Source of the DNA: Idiomarina sp.
GTDB taxonomy: Bacteria > Pseudomonadota > Gammaproteobacteria > Enterobacterales > Alteromonadaceae
Direction: 5' to 3'
Length of the DNA stretch: 64,000 bases
Assembly (NCBI GenBank): GCA_020831965.1
Contig: JAFIFP010000001.1
Coordinates: 186,001-250,000 of the forward strand
The notes beneath the pieces are model-generated. The model was not told the origin of the DNA. It saw only the letters and a list, made by a program, of their open reading frames with translations, and searched no databases. The translations under genes and the position numbers were made by a program. Below, in pieces: positions 47,058-55,795 of the stretch. Positions within the stretch are counted from its first letter, which is position 1, and each line of letters opens with the position of its first letter.

Positions 47058-47927
47058 TTAGCCTATCCAGCGTCCAAGTACTTCACCCATACGGGTAATC
47101 TGTCCAGGAACAACGGTATCGACAAACTCTGTTTGTCCCTCTGCAAATGCTAGAATCACCGTAGAACCGAGTTTAAAACGACCCATCTCTTCTCCCTGCT
47201 CAAGGGTAATTGAGCGCGGACCCGATGCTGCATATTGCCAGCGGTGAACACGTGGACCTCGTGGTGGCGTTACTGTGCCAGCCCAGACGGTCTCGATGCT
47301 GGCTACAATAGTGGCGCCAACCAGGACCATGGCAAAGGGCCCTTTTTCGCTGTCGAAAATAGCAACCACACGTTCGTTGCGAGCAAACAAGTTTGGCACA
47401 TTGTCCGCGGTCAATGGATTAACTGAGAACAGATCGCCGGGAACGTAAATCATTTCACGCAAGGTACCTGTCGCGGGCATGTGAATGCGGTGGTAGTCAC
47501 GAGGTGCCAAGTAAATTGTCGCGAATTCACCATTGTGAAACTCCTTTCCGAGTGTGGAGTCACCGCCGAGTAAAGTGGTCAGACTATAGTCATGGTTTTT
47601 TGCTTGAATGACCGTATCGCCTCGCAGTGGTCCAGCTTGTGACACTGTGCCGTCAACCGGATGTGCGAGTTCACTGGGCCCGCTTAGCAGCGGACGCGCG
47701 CCCTCTTGTAATGGGCGAGTAAAGAAATCGTTGAAGGTCTTATAATGCGTAGGCTCAGAAAACTCAGCTTCGCTCATATTGACACTGTAATTACGAATAA
47801 ATGCGCGAATGGCGACTTGGGTAAACCAGCCGGCGCGAGCCGCTGCAAATCGACCGACTAAGCGTGAAAGCAAATGCTTGGGGGTCATGTATTGAGCTAT
47901 GATTTTTGCGCGGTCAGTACGGGACAC
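47058..47927 (-). CDS. psd: Phosphatidylserine decarboxylase proenzyme
   Basis: Makes phosphatidylethanolamine in the inner membrane. 289 residues; self-cleavage at the LGST motif (253-256) creates the pyruvoyl group on Ser255; the Asp91 (HPVDG) and His147 (YHRIHMP) partners are present. GTG start at 47927 with GAGG seven bases upstream, placed in the 8-base gap after rsgA, so expression follows rsgA as in E. coli. Confidence 0.95.
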   Translation of the reverse strand: MSRTDRAKIIAQYMTPKHLLSRLVGRFAAARAGWFTQVAIRAFIRNYSVNMSEAEFSEPTHYKTFNDFFTRPLQEGARPLLSGPSELAHPVDGTVSQAGPLRGDTVIQAKNHDYSLTTLLGGDSTLGKEFHNGEFATIYLAPRDYHRIHMPATGTLREMIYVPGDLFSVNPLTADNVPNLFARNERVVAIFDSEKGPFAMVLVGATIVASIETVWAGTVTPPRGPRVHRWQYAASGPRSITLEQGEEMGRFKLGSTVILAFAEGQTEFVDTVVPGQITRMGEVLGRWIG

Positions 47928-47935
47928 GATACACC

Positions 47936-48955
47936 TCAGTTTTTGTCCAAAGAATCAATGATGCGATGGTAATTGGCTAGACGGCCTGCGTCTAGCTCTC
48001 CTTCTTCTGCAGCGGTGCGCAGTGCACAGCCGGGATCATCTCGGTGCGTGCAGTCGCGAAACTTACAGGTACCCAGATAGGGATGAAAATCTCGAAATCC
48101 TTCGGTAATTTTGTCGACAGGCAAATGCCACAGACCAAACTCTCGAATGCCCGGCGAATCAATTAGTGCTCCACCACCGGCAAGAGGATACCAGCGCGCG
48201 ACGGTTGTGGTGTGTTGGCCTAAGCCAGAGCCTTCTGATATCGCGCCAATCAGCAGCTCAAGTTCCGGCAATGCGGCTTGAATAAGTGAAGACTTACCGA
48301 CCCCAGACTGGCCCACAAATACCGAAATTCGGTCGACAAACATACTTCTGAGTGATTCGATACCGGTATTGGTGTGCGCGCTGACTTCCACAACGCGGTA
48401 GCCAATCTCTTGATATACCTTGAGCCGTTCACGTACATGTGTGGCCTCTTCGTCCGTTAACAAATCGACTTTATTAAGGACAATGACAGCTTCAATTCCT
48501 GCGTCTTCGCAGGCAACGAGGTAGCGGTCGATAATTTGATCAGAAAAAGCTGGTTGCGGCGATGTCACCACAAAAATTTGGTCGACATTGGCGGCGACAG
48601 GCTTCAGGCCGTCATATATATCGGGACGACATAATTCTGATTCACGAGGCTCCACTGCTTCGACAACACCTTGCAAACCTTGCTCTAGCTCACCTGAGCG
48701 ACGCCAGGCGACGCGATCTCCGGTCACTAATGCTACGACCGTGCGTCGAATATTGCAGCGCACCACAAGCCCCTCTTCGGTGAGCACGTCGGCATGCTGA
48801 CCAAAGCGGCTGACAATACGACCAAACTCCGGTTCGCCAAGCGACGCGTCGGACCAGGTGGTGTCCGTGGCTTCTTGCCGTCGAGCGAGGCGCTTTTCCT
48901 GATTGACCTGCATACGTCGCTGCTGGCCTTTCGTTAACTTGCGTTTTTGACCCAC
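47936..48955 (-). CDS. rsgA: Small-ribosomal-subunit biogenesis GTPase
   Basis: Circularly permuted GTPase that checks late 30S maturation. From GTG 48955 (AAAGG seven bases upstream) 339 residues: basic head [14 protein letters not shown] fold, G4 NKVD (161-164), P-loop GQSGVGKSS (215-223), G3 DSPG (266-269) and a zinc site Cys297, Cys302, His304, Cys310. An in-frame extension to 49201 would overlap orn and has no family similarity. Confidence 0.95.
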   Translation of the reverse strand: MGQKRKLTKGQQRRMQVNQEKRLARRQEATDTTWSDASLGEPEFGRIVSRFGQHADVLTEEGLVVRCNIRRTVVALVTGDRVAWRRSGELEQGLQGVVEAVEPRESELCRPDIYDGLKPVAANVDQIFVVTSPQPAFSDQIIDRYLVACEDAGIEAVIVLNKVDLLTDEEATHVRERLKVYQEIGYRVVEVSAHTNTGIESLRSMFVDRISVFVGQSGVGKSSLIQAALPELELLIGAISEGSGLGQHTTTVARWYPLAGGGALIDSPGIREFGLWHLPVDKITEGFRDFHPYLGTCKFRDCTHRDDPGCALRTAAEEGELDAGRLANYHRIIDSLDKN

Positions 48956-49103
48956 CGAGTAACCTTTTATTGAGAGAAGCATTGGGGGAAGCATTTTTCT
49001 GTCCCCTATCATACAATATCGCGACCGAAAGTGTGATGAAGTCATCATGAAATGCATTGGCGAGCCGACGCGAGAGCAGCGAGCTGGCCTTGAGGAGTGC
49101 GGA

Positions 49104-49661
49104 ATGAGCGAGCAAAATGGACGATTAATCTGGGTCGATCTCGAAATGACAGGTTTGAGTCCTGAAAATGACGTCATTATTGAGATTGCGACTATTGTCA
49201 CAGATGATCAATTGAATGAGATTGCAGTAGGGCCGGTGATTGCAGTCAAGCAAACGGATGCTCGCTTGGATGCCATGGATGACTGGAATACTCGGACACA
49301 TACAGAATCGGGTTTGGTCGCACGCGTCAAAGACAGCCACCTAGGCGATCAAGCTGCGGAGCAGGCTACGTTGGCATTTCTAAAAGAGCATGTGGCGCCA
49401 AACAGTTCGCCCATGTGCGGTAACAGTATTTGTCAGGACCGCCGTTTTCTTGCGCGTTATATGCCAGAGCTCGAAGCGTTCTTCCACTATCGCAATCTGG
49501 ATGTGAGTACTGTGAAAGAATTGGCAAAGCGTTGGCACCCGACCGTCTCCTCGGGTTTTAAGAAGCAGAATGCGCATACGGCACTGGCGGATATTCGTGA
49601 GTCTATTGAAGAGTTACGCTATTACCGCGAACATTTTTTCGTCGAACAGCCAAAATCTTAA
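49104..49661 (+). CDS. orn: Oligoribonuclease
   Basis: Essential DEDDh 3'-5' exonuclease that degrades 2-5 nt RNA and pGpG from cyclic-di-GMP turnover. 185 residues from ATG 49104 (GGAG upstream). Asp12/Glu14 in [20 protein letters not shown] and [20 protein letters not shown] hold the remaining ligands. Divergent from rsgA-psd as in E. coli. Relevant to the diguanylate cyclase at 16.7 kb. Confidence 0.96.
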   Translation: MSEQNGRLIWVDLEMTGLSPENDVIIEIATIVTDDQLNEIAVGPVIAVKQTDARLDAMDDWNTRTHTESGLVARVKDSHLGDQAAEQATLAFLKEHVAPNSSPMCGNSICQDRRFLARYMPELEAFFHYRNLDVSTVKELAKRWHPTVSSGFKKQNAHTALADIRESIEELRYYREHFFVEQPKS

Positions 49662-49671
49662 AAAAAGGGAC

Positions 49672-49699
49672 TTGCAATAGCCCCCAGATTCAGTAAAAT
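49672..49699 (+). promoter_or_regulatory. Promoter of tRNA-Gly
   Basis: TTGCAA (49672-49677) and TAAAAT (49694-49699), spacer 16, followed by a GC-rich GCGCC discriminator typical of stable-RNA promoters under stringent control. A small GCCTC/GAGGC stem lies in the leader before the tRNA. Confidence 0.6.
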
Positions 49700-49732
49700 G
49701 CGCCTCGCAGTTGAGGCAAAGCCCAACACATT

Positions 49733-49808
49733 GCGAGTATAGCTCAGCTGGTAGAGCGCAACCTTGCCAAGGTTGAGGTCACGAGTTCGAACCTCGTTAC
49801 TCGCTCCA
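49733..49808 (+). tRNA. tRNA-Gly (anticodon GCC)
   Basis: 76 bases with the acceptor stem GCGAGTA / TACTCGC, D-loop AGCTCAGCTGGTAGAGC, anticodon stem-loop CAACC-TTGCCAA-GGTTG and T-arm GAGTTCGAACCTC. CCA is encoded. Single gene, followed at once by a terminator. Confidence 0.98.
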
Positions 49809-49815
49809 AATATAA

Positions 49816-49846
49816 GAAAAACGCCACCTTCGGGTGGCGTTTTTCG
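49816..49846 (+). terminator. Terminator after tRNA-Gly
   Basis: AAAAACGCCACC-TTCG-GGTGGCGTTTTT, a stable UUCG tetraloop stem with flanking A and T runs; may also serve the convergent phoX. Confidence 0.93.
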
Positions 49847-49901
49847 TTCTCAAGTCCAAACCGAGGCTTGCAACTGATACTTGCAACTGAGAGTGGAGGC
49901 T

Positions 49902-51875
49902 TTAGCCTCCAATGACACCACCATCGTCTTTGGTGATAATGATCGTTGCAGAGCGGGGGCGACTGGTACCGCCATCAGGCCAATGACTGCTGAGCGCTTC
50001 TGGCTTCGAGCCTTCCCCTGGGTGCTGAACATTTACGAACATCGTACGTTGATCAGGTGTCGTCACAACACCCGTGATTTCACAATCCACTGGCCCTACA
50101 AGAAAGCGTTTCAACTCGCCGGTTTGCGGATTGGCGGCCAACATCGCGTTGTTGCCAAAAGGCCCCTTTGCCAGGGTATCACCAGACATATCGGTTTGAA
50201 TCCATAAGGTACCCTGAGGATCAAACCATAAACCATCTGGGCAGGCGAAATGATTCTCGGTTGTGGCCTGCAAATCTGCATTGGGTTGTGGCTGCCCTAC
50301 ATCACCGCCCATCAAAAACAAATCCCAGTCGAAGGTTCGGCTCTGGTTTGATTCACGCTCGTGCCAGCGAATAATATGACCATGAGCGTTCTCAGCACGG
50401 GGGTTCGCTGGGTCTATTTGCTCATTAGTACGGCGCATATTGTTAGTCAGCGTGAAATACACCGCGCCGGTTTGCGGATCGACAGCGCCCCATTCGGGGC
50501 GGTCCATCTTGGTGGCACCAGCAATGTCAGCGGCTAAGCGGGTGTTCAGTAAAATATCCGCTTGGCTATCGAAGTTGTGGCCTGCCGCTTGAGCTTTGGC
50601 CATAAAGTCCGCGTCTTCAAGACTTAAGGCCAACCACTCGCCCGTACCATCTGCGTTGAACCGCGCCACATAGAGGGTGCCGGAATCGAGTAGGCGACCA
50701 CTGGCAGTTGCTGCCTCATAGGGCGCTGCGCTGACAAATTTATAGATGTATTCAAACCGAGCGTCATCTCCTGAGTATGCAACCAACGGCTCACCTTCAA
50801 CCGCAGGAGCAAAAATTACGCCCTCATGCGCAAAACGCCCCATAGCCGTGCGTTTCACCGGCATACTGTTCGGATTAAACGGGTCAATTTCGACAATCCA
50901 ACCGAAATGATTAGGCTCGTTACGATAGTCTTGAGCTGCAGAGTCAGCACGGGTGCTGGCGTCAAAGCGAGCGATATGATCAGGCGCTTGCTCCACTTCA
51001 TCCCACCGATACCAGCTATGTTGGCGCAAAATGCCATAGCGCTCATGTTCGCGTGGCAGCGAGTCATCACGATTCACGAACGAGCCAGCCCAATTCTCTT
51101 CACAGGTGAGGTAAGTACCCCAGGGAGTGACTCCATGTGAACAGTTGTTAATGGTGCCGCGCGTATGTGTGCCGCCAGGACTGTATTGAGTCACAAGTAG
51201 CGGATGACCGCGCACGGGGCCGCTAATTGCCATGGGTGTGAAACCCGTGATGCGCCGATTGAGCGGACTCTGTTGGACGACATCCCAGTCGCCTGAAGGC
51301 CGCTGCATAATGTGTACAACACTGACGCCGTGAGCATTCAATTCTTTCTCTACCTCGTCGCGTTGCCGTTGCTCTAGGTTGGCACCTTGCGGGTGAATCA
51401 GGTTGAGATCCACGTACTCGTGATTCAGAACTAAAAGTCCTTCTGAGGAATTGCTGCCGCCCCGAGGTAAATCGATGGGAAAATAATGCATACCATCATG
51501 ATGGGAGCCGACTTGCAGGGCTTGGTCTGCAGCATTGTTGCTGGCATCTGGGGCAAATTCAGGCGCATTACCCATGAGTGGCGTACCCCAAGGTATAAAG
51601 GGTCTTGCGTTGTAGCCGGGAGGTAAAGTGATCTGGTCTAAGCGATTGGCGGCAATTGGCTCAAAGGCAAGTGGCCTGGCAGGCATGCTGCCTGATGAAC
51701 AACCACTGAGTGCGGGCGCAAAAAAGCTGGTGATGGCAAGCCCAAGGCTCCCTTTGAGAAAAGTTCTTCGGCTGAATCGCTGATTCATGATCGTATGAAA
51801 ATCAGGGTTCTTCGAATGATTTGCCAAGGGTTCAGAGACCCCGCCGACCGGATGTGTCTTTGTTTGCTGTGCCAC
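49902..51875 (-). CDS. phoX: PhoX-family alkaline phosphatase (Tat-exported)
   Basis: 657 residues. The Tat motif SRRTFLK lies at 35-41, preceded by ANHSKNPDFHTIMNQ, the usual long PhoX head; this supports the GTG start at 51875 over ATG 51788. PhoX is a Ca/Fe phosphomonoesterase releasing phosphate outside the inner membrane. Family blocks seen: LLVLNHEYVD, GTYLTCEENWAG, FAHEGVIFAP, WGAVDPQTGAVYFTLTNN and CPDGLWFDPQGTLWIQTD. A candidate Pho box precedes it. Convergent with tRNA-Gly. Confidence 0.92.
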   Translation of the reverse strand: MAQQTKTHPVGGVSEPLANHSKNPDFHTIMNQRFSRRTFLKGSLGLAITSFFAPALSGCSSGSMPARPLAFEPIAANRLDQITLPPGYNARPFIPWGTPLMGNAPEFAPDASNNAADQALQVGSHHDGMHYFPIDLPRGGSNSSEGLLVLNHEYVDLNLIHPQGANLEQRQRDEVEKELNAHGVSVVHIMQRPSGDWDVVQQSPLNRRITGFTPMAISGPVRGHPLLVTQYSPGGTHTRGTINNCSHGVTPWGTYLTCEENWAGSFVNRDDSLPREHERYGILRQHSWYRWDEVEQAPDHIARFDASTRADSAAQDYRNEPNHFGWIVEIDPFNPNSMPVKRTAMGRFAHEGVIFAPAVEGEPLVAYSGDDARFEYIYKFVSAAPYEAATASGRLLDSGTLYVARFNADGTGEWLALSLEDADFMAKAQAAGHNFDSQADILLNTRLAADIAGATKMDRPEWGAVDPQTGAVYFTLTNNMRRTNEQIDPANPRAENAHGHIIRWHERESNQSRTFDWDLFLMGGDVGQPQPNADLQATTENHFACPDGLWFDPQGTLWIQTDMSGDTLAKGPFGNNAMLAANPQTGELKRFLVGPVDCEITGVVTTPDQRTMFVNVQHPGEGSKPEALSSHWPDGGTSRPRSATIIITKDDGGVIGG

Positions 51876-51926
51876 GATTTAATACACCTATTCTCGAAAC
51901 TTTCGCGTAAGCTGTTTATCTTATTA

Positions 51927-51965
51927 CTTATACAAGTAGTTCAGTGTAACAAAGTCACATGACAG
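51927..51965 (-). promoter_or_regulatory. Candidate Pho box and -10 of phoX
   Basis: On the minus strand CTGTCAT (51959-51965), a perfect Pho half-site, then GTGA, then CTTTGTT (51948-51954, 4 of 7), the 7-4-7 spacing bound by PhoB. TATAAG (51927-51932) follows as a -10. Confidence 0.4.
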
Positions 51966-52040
51966 AGAAATGTCTTTTCGAATGAATCTGAATCATCCTG
52001 ATCCGCGTACTGATGCGATAACCCCAAGGAGTGAATTGCT

Positions 52041-52613
52041 ATGATTCGATTACTACCAATGTTGGGCGCCATGATGATGGGCTCCCTGTTAATGGCTGGC
52101 AATGCAGCAGCTGGACAAGAAGCGACACAATGCGAAGGTCCGCTGAATGGCGAACAACGCATACTGCGCTCGACCGATACGGCAAATCTATGCGAGTTGA
52201 CTCAGAATAAAGTCACTTTAGTTGTGAATACAGCGAGTCAATGCGGTTTTACTGGCCAGTTTGAGGGGCTTGAAGCGCTCTATCAAGAATATAAAGACCA
52301 AGGTTTAACGGTGATTGGTTTCCCTTCTGATAGTTTCCGTCAAGAGCATGCTGATGAGGACGACATCGCTGAGGTCTGTTTCGCGAATTTTGGTGTGACT
52401 TTCCCGATGATGTCGGTATCACCCGTGACAGGTCGTAATGCCAACCCTGTGTTTGCTCGGCTCACTGCTGAGAAAGGCCCTCCAGGTTGGAACTTTCACA
52501 AGTACTTAGTAGGCCGTGACGGTCAGGTCATTGAAGCGTTTTCAAGCCGTGTTCACCCGACCGATGATCGGATTAAAGCTGCGGTTGAAGCAGCATTGAA
52601 CGGTCAAGGTTAA
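52041..52613 (+). CDS. Glutathione peroxidase-like thiol peroxidase, exported
   Basis: 190 residues with a signal peptide (to NAAAG). Peroxidatic Cys68 in NTASQCGFT, and the Trp-Asn pair W150-N151 in PGWNFHKYLVGRDG are conserved. The usual third element, a Gln in a CNQF motif, is replaced: here the segment reads FPSDSF (94-99), with Ser98 at the Gln position. It probably reduces peroxides with thioredoxin-like donors in the periplasm, but activity may be altered. AAGGAG before the ATG. Its stop shares TTAA with the opposite-strand gene. Confidence 0.88.
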   Translation: MIRLLPMLGAMMMGSLLMAGNAAAGQEATQCEGPLNGEQRILRSTDTANLCELTQNKVTLVVNTASQCGFTGQFEGLEALYQEYKDQGLTVIGFPSDSFRQEHADEDDIAEVCFANFGVTFPMMSVSPVTGRNANPVFARLTAEKGPPGWNFHKYLVGRDGQVIEAFSSRVHPTDDRIKAAVEAALNGQG

Positions 52614-52927
52614 GCGCAGACTGAAATAATCCCTGAGCCGCTGTCGATGATTTCATCGGCACCGGCTTCAGTGATCGTAAATTCATATTCACCGGTTCCT
52701 TGCTGGGCAAAATTAATCACTTTGACCGAGACTTTCCCACCGGCCGCGACAACAGCAGTATAAGTGGCTTGTCCCTGCTTGTTATTTACGACTAACTTGG
52801 CATCGAGTTGCGTCACGTTGTTGAACACAACTGCGCCAGATTGTTCGACTGATTCAAAGTCGGGTGTTGAACAGGTTAAGTTGTCACCAATAATTACGCG
52901 GATCTGAGCGGGCACTGCTGGAGTCAT
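52610..52927 (-). CDS. Unknown small beta-rich protein
   Basis: 105 residues, no signal peptide, behind a strong AAAGGAGAGG site. Composition (NLTCSTPDFESVEQSGAVVF, VVAAGGKVSVKVINF, EYEFTITEAGADEIID) suggests a small beta-sandwich; cysteines near both ends could pair. I do not recognise the family. Convergent with the peroxidase gene with a four-base overlap of stop codons, which makes dual terminator function impossible here. Confidence 0.65.
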   Translation of the reverse strand: MTPAVPAQIRVIIGDNLTCSTPDFESVEQSGAVVFNNVTQLDAKLVVNNKQGQATYTAVVAAGGKVSVKVINFAQQGTGEYEFTITEAGADEIIDSGSGIISVCA

Positions 52928-53041
52928 ATTCGCCTCTCCTTTTACATCGAATGTTTATCAGCATAGCACTTTAGGCACGCTCTGGTTAAACCCAAAGATG
53001 ATCAAGTTGAAAGTTTTTCGCGTAATGTTGTTCGAAAACTC

Positions 53042-53070
53042 TTGACAAGAGGGCGACCGCCCTCTATATC
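53042..53070 (+). promoter_or_regulatory. Promoter of maoP with a palindromic spacer
   Basis: Consensus TTGACA (53042-53047) and TATATC (53065-53070) at the optimal 17-base spacing. The spacer is the palindrome AGAGGGCG-AC-CGCCCTCT (53048-53065), so a bound dimeric protein would block polymerase. Confidence 0.65.
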
Positions 53071-53134
53071 GTCACTTGCGCGACAAATCAGTACTGTTGT
53101 TGCTTGGATGGTGTAGCCAAAAAGGTGGAATATT

Positions 53135-53506
53135 ATGGCGACTGTGACCCGCGATACCTTACTTCGGAAGCCCTTTAATGACTTCCGCAATTATCCTTAT
53201 GGCTTTTCTCGCTCTGGAGACTTCTCGATCCGAGAAAGCGATGTACTCTTGCATTATGGCTGCTTAATCACCGCGCTTGTGAATGGTGAATTGGCACCAG
53301 AAACTGACGAAGACAAGGCTCTCCTTGCAGTCGCTACAGGCGCCAAGGAAGCTGAAACGGTCGTAGAAAAGGCTTGGGTAAAATACCTGGGTCGCATCAA
53401 CCGTCCGAAAGTCGGCAGTATGTATGGTCGCTCGAAAGTCGTCGAAGATGACGGTGACTTTGATAGTGCCGGTTCAACCGAAGATGACCTCGTCGTAGAG
53501 GATTAA
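53135..53506 (+). CDS. maoP: Macrodomain Ori organisation protein MaoP (DUF413)
   Basis: 123 residues; the core KPFNDFRNYPYGFSRSGDFSIRESDVL and the later EKAWVKYLGRINRPKVGS align with E. coli YifE/MaoP, with the same acidic tail. In E. coli MaoP acts with a 17-base site, maoS, next to its gene to hold the Ori region as a macrodomain. Upstream of this copy is a palindrome within the promoter. The first block exceeds no motif boundary, so the call rests on the two cores and length. Confidence 0.85.
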   Translation: MATVTRDTLLRKPFNDFRNYPYGFSRSGDFSIRESDVLLHYGCLITALVNGELAPETDEDKALLAVATGAKEAETVVEKAWVKYLGRINRPKVGSMYGRSKVVEDDGDFDSAGSTEDDLVVED

Positions 53507-53510
53507 ACGA

Positions 53511-53537
53511 AGAAGGGGCCCTTGAGGCCCCTTTTTA
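53511..53537. terminator. Terminator between maoP and purD
   Basis: AAGGGGCC (53513-53520) / GGCCCCTT (53526-53533), loop CTTGA, followed by TTTATT on the plus strand; usable by both convergent genes. Confidence 0.88.
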
Positions 53538-53560
53538 TTGGTTGCTATTGATGCGCGAAG

Positions 53561-54865
53561 CTAGTTGTTGCCTTGTTCGCGACGGATTGCTCGGTGAGCA
53601 ATATCGTTGCGGAAGTACACATCTGGCCAATGAATTTCTTTGACCAATTCGTAAGCAGCTTGCTGAGCAGCAGTCACATTATCGCCCAGCGCCGTGCAGC
53701 AGAGAACGCGCCCGCCTTGCGTTACTACCTGACCATTCTCTTGCTTCGTCCCCGCGTGAAAGACTTTTCGTAAAGCACCTTCGCCCGTTGTTGTAACGGG
53801 AGCGAGGCCCTCAATCACGTTGCCCTTACGGTAACTGTCGGGGTAACCGCCAGCCGCAAGCACAACGCCAACCGCTGCCCGCGGATCAAATTCAATGGGA
53901 GTGACGCCGAGTTGGCCTGCAAGTGCATCGAGGCAAAGCGTCACCAAGTCAGATTGCAATCGCATCATGATGGGTTGCGTTTCGGGGTCGCCAAAACGGC
54001 AATTGTACTCAAGTACTTTCGCACTGCCATCTGGGGCAATCATCAGGCCAGCATAGAGAAAGCCCACATAGGTGTTGCCTTCCTTGCGCATGCCATCCAC
54101 GGTCGGTTGCATAATATTGCGCATTACCCAGTGATCGATTTCAGGCGTGAGTACCGGGGCAGGAGAGTAGGCTCCCATACCACCTGTGTTGGGGCCTTTA
54201 TCACCATCGTCGCGCGCTTTGTGGTCTTGGCTTGAGGCAAAGGGTAAAATCGTGTCCCCATCCACCATGGCAATGAAGCTGGCTTCTTCGCCCACCAGAA
54301 ACTCTTCAATAACCACTCGGCTGCCGGCATCGCCAAACTTGTTGCCCGCAAGCATGTCGTCAATTGCGTCATCAGCTTGTGTTAAGGTTTCGGCGATAAT
54401 GACGCCTTTGCCAGCGGCAAGACCATCGGCCTTAATCACGATAGGAAGGGCTTGTGCGCGCACGTAGGCCTTCGCTGGAGCGATTTCAGTGAAGGTTTCA
54501 TAACTTGCCGTCGGAATGTTGTGACGCGCTAAGAAGTCCTTACAGAAGGCTTTAGAGCCCTCTAACTGAGCGGCACCTTGAGTAGGTCCGAAAATGGCGA
54601 GACCTTGGCCCTGGAAGCGATTCACTATTCCCAATACAAGTGGCGCCTCAGGCCCCACGATCGTGAGGTCAATACGCTCACGTTGCGCAAAATCAAGTAG
54701 GCTCTCGATATCTTCGGCATTGATGGCCACGTTGGTTACATGCGGCTCTTCTGCGGTGCCGGCATTACCCGGTGCGACAAACACATGTTCGATCCGCGAT
54801 GATTGCGCCACTTTCCAAGCGAGTGCATGTTCGCGACCACCGCCGCCGACGATTAGTACTTTCAT
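53561..54865 (-). CDS. purD: Phosphoribosylamine-glycine ligase
   Basis: ATP-grasp enzyme of purine synthesis (GAR synthetase), 434 residues. VLIVGGGGREHALAWKVAQS at the N-terminus, IVIKADGLAAGKGVI in the ATP-grasp fold, and KVLEYNCRFGDPETQ are intact. Third gene of a purH-methyltransferase-purD unit; starts eight bases after the methyltransferase-like gene. Confidence 0.97.
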   Translation of the reverse strand: MKVLIVGGGGREHALAWKVAQSSRIEHVFVAPGNAGTAEEPHVTNVAINAEDIESLLDFAQRERIDLTIVGPEAPLVLGIVNRFQGQGLAIFGPTQGAAQLEGSKAFCKDFLARHNIPTASYETFTEIAPAKAYVRAQALPIVIKADGLAAGKGVIIAETLTQADDAIDDMLAGNKFGDAGSRVVIEEFLVGEEASFIAMVDGDTILPFASSQDHKARDDGDKGPNTGGMGAYSPAPVLTPEIDHWVMRNIMQPTVDGMRKEGNTYVGFLYAGLMIAPDGSAKVLEYNCRFGDPETQPIMMRLQSDLVTLCLDALAGQLGVTPIEFDPRAAVGVVLAAGGYPDSYRKGNVIEGLAPVTTTGEGALRKVFHAGTKQENGQVVTQGGRVLCCTALGDNVTAAQQAAYELVKEIHWPDVYFRNDIAHRAIRREQGNN

Positions 54866-54873
54866 TCTTAGTC

Positions 54874-55710
54874 CTATGCTTCAGGTTTGCGGAATTTCAG
54901 AGTAAAACGATTGCTTTCGCCAATCGTTTCATAACGCTCGCGGTCTTCGTCACCATGGCGAAGCGTCGGTGGCAGTGTCCATACCCCACCTGGGTAGTCT
55001 GCCGTATCGCGTGGGTTAGCATTCACCGCACTTTCAGCGACAAATTCAAAACCTGCGGCTTCGGCAAAGGCGATCGCCCAGCTTTTCTTCATGTAGCCTG
55101 AATTAGCCATGTCCTCATCAGGACGATGCTCAGGCAATTCGTGATCGACGATACCCAAAATCCCGCCTGGCTTGAGTGCTGCATAAAAAGCCTCGAACGC
55201 AGCTTCTAGACCATTGCCGCCCTCTTGCATATACCAATTATGGAGGTTGCGGAAGGTGAGTACGCGGTCCGCGGAGCCTGAAGGAGCGATGCCATGCTCA
55301 GAACCGGGAGCGAAGCCAGTGACGATGACGTTCTCATAAACGGCATGCCCCGCTATTTTTTCTTCGAAACGAGCCCGTGAATTACGATACATTTCACGAG
55401 AATGGTCGGCGGGGAAATGAGCCGCATAAAGCTTGCCAGACTCGCTTAAATAGGGCGCAAGGATTTCTGTATACCAACCGCCACCTGGCCAAATTTCAAC
55501 GACTGTCATGTGCGGTTCAACCTCAAAGAAATTGAGTGTTTCGACTGGGTTGCGGTAGCGGTCACGTGCGACAAAGCTCTCGGTGCGATGCTCACCCGCA
55601 ACGGCGGCTTCGAGCGCAGCGTGGCGAGTTTCGGTTTGTGGACCGGGTGAACAGGCTATGAGAATACTTGTTGTAGCGAAAAGCGATAGAGCTCGGGCAA
55701 AGGAAAACAT
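54874..55710 (-). CDS. Lipoprotein with a class I SAM-methyltransferase fold
   Basis: 278 residues from ATG 55710, set by a GGAGGT site. The leader ends LIAC (Cys20), predicting a lipid anchor. The mature part is a Rossmann methyltransferase: motif I VVEIWPGGGWYTEILAPYL, later DRVLTFRNLHNW and LKPGGILGIVDHEL. Similar signal-bearing methyltransferase-like proteins exist in proteobacteria; their substrate is unknown and SAM is not known to be available outside the cytoplasm. It is embedded between purH and purD, where E. coli has nothing. If the leader is not processed the protein would be membrane-tethered and cytoplasmic. Confidence 0.8.
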   Translation of the reverse strand: MFSFARALSLFATTSILIACSPGPQTETRHAALEAAVAGEHRTESFVARDRYRNPVETLNFFEVEPHMTVVEIWPGGGWYTEILAPYLSESGKLYAAHFPADHSREMYRNSRARFEEKIAGHAVYENVIVTGFAPGSEHGIAPSGSADRVLTFRNLHNWYMQEGGNGLEAAFEAFYAALKPGGILGIVDHELPEHRPDEDMANSGYMKKSWAIAFAEAAGFEFVAESAVNANPRDTADYPGGVWTLPPTLRHGDEDRERYETIGESNRFTLKFRKPEA

Positions 55711-55731
55711 CGTCTTACCTCCGTAGCGAAA

Positions 55732-55756
55732 CATGCGCGGCAACATACCGCGCATG
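55732..55756 (-). other. Stem-loop between purH and the methyltransferase-like gene
   Basis: Nine-base arms CATGCGCGG / CCGCGCATG around a 7-base loop, in the 85-base gap, ending shortly before the ribosome site. No T run on the minus strand, so a processing or attenuation element is likelier than a terminator. Confidence 0.5.
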
Positions 55757-55795
55757 GGACTAGCTTAGCTTTTTTACCATGAAAACGACTTAATT

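Noticed and set aside
48956-49201. Longer RsgA reading back to 49201
   Set aside because: It would overlap the divergent orn start and adds 82 residues absent from the family.
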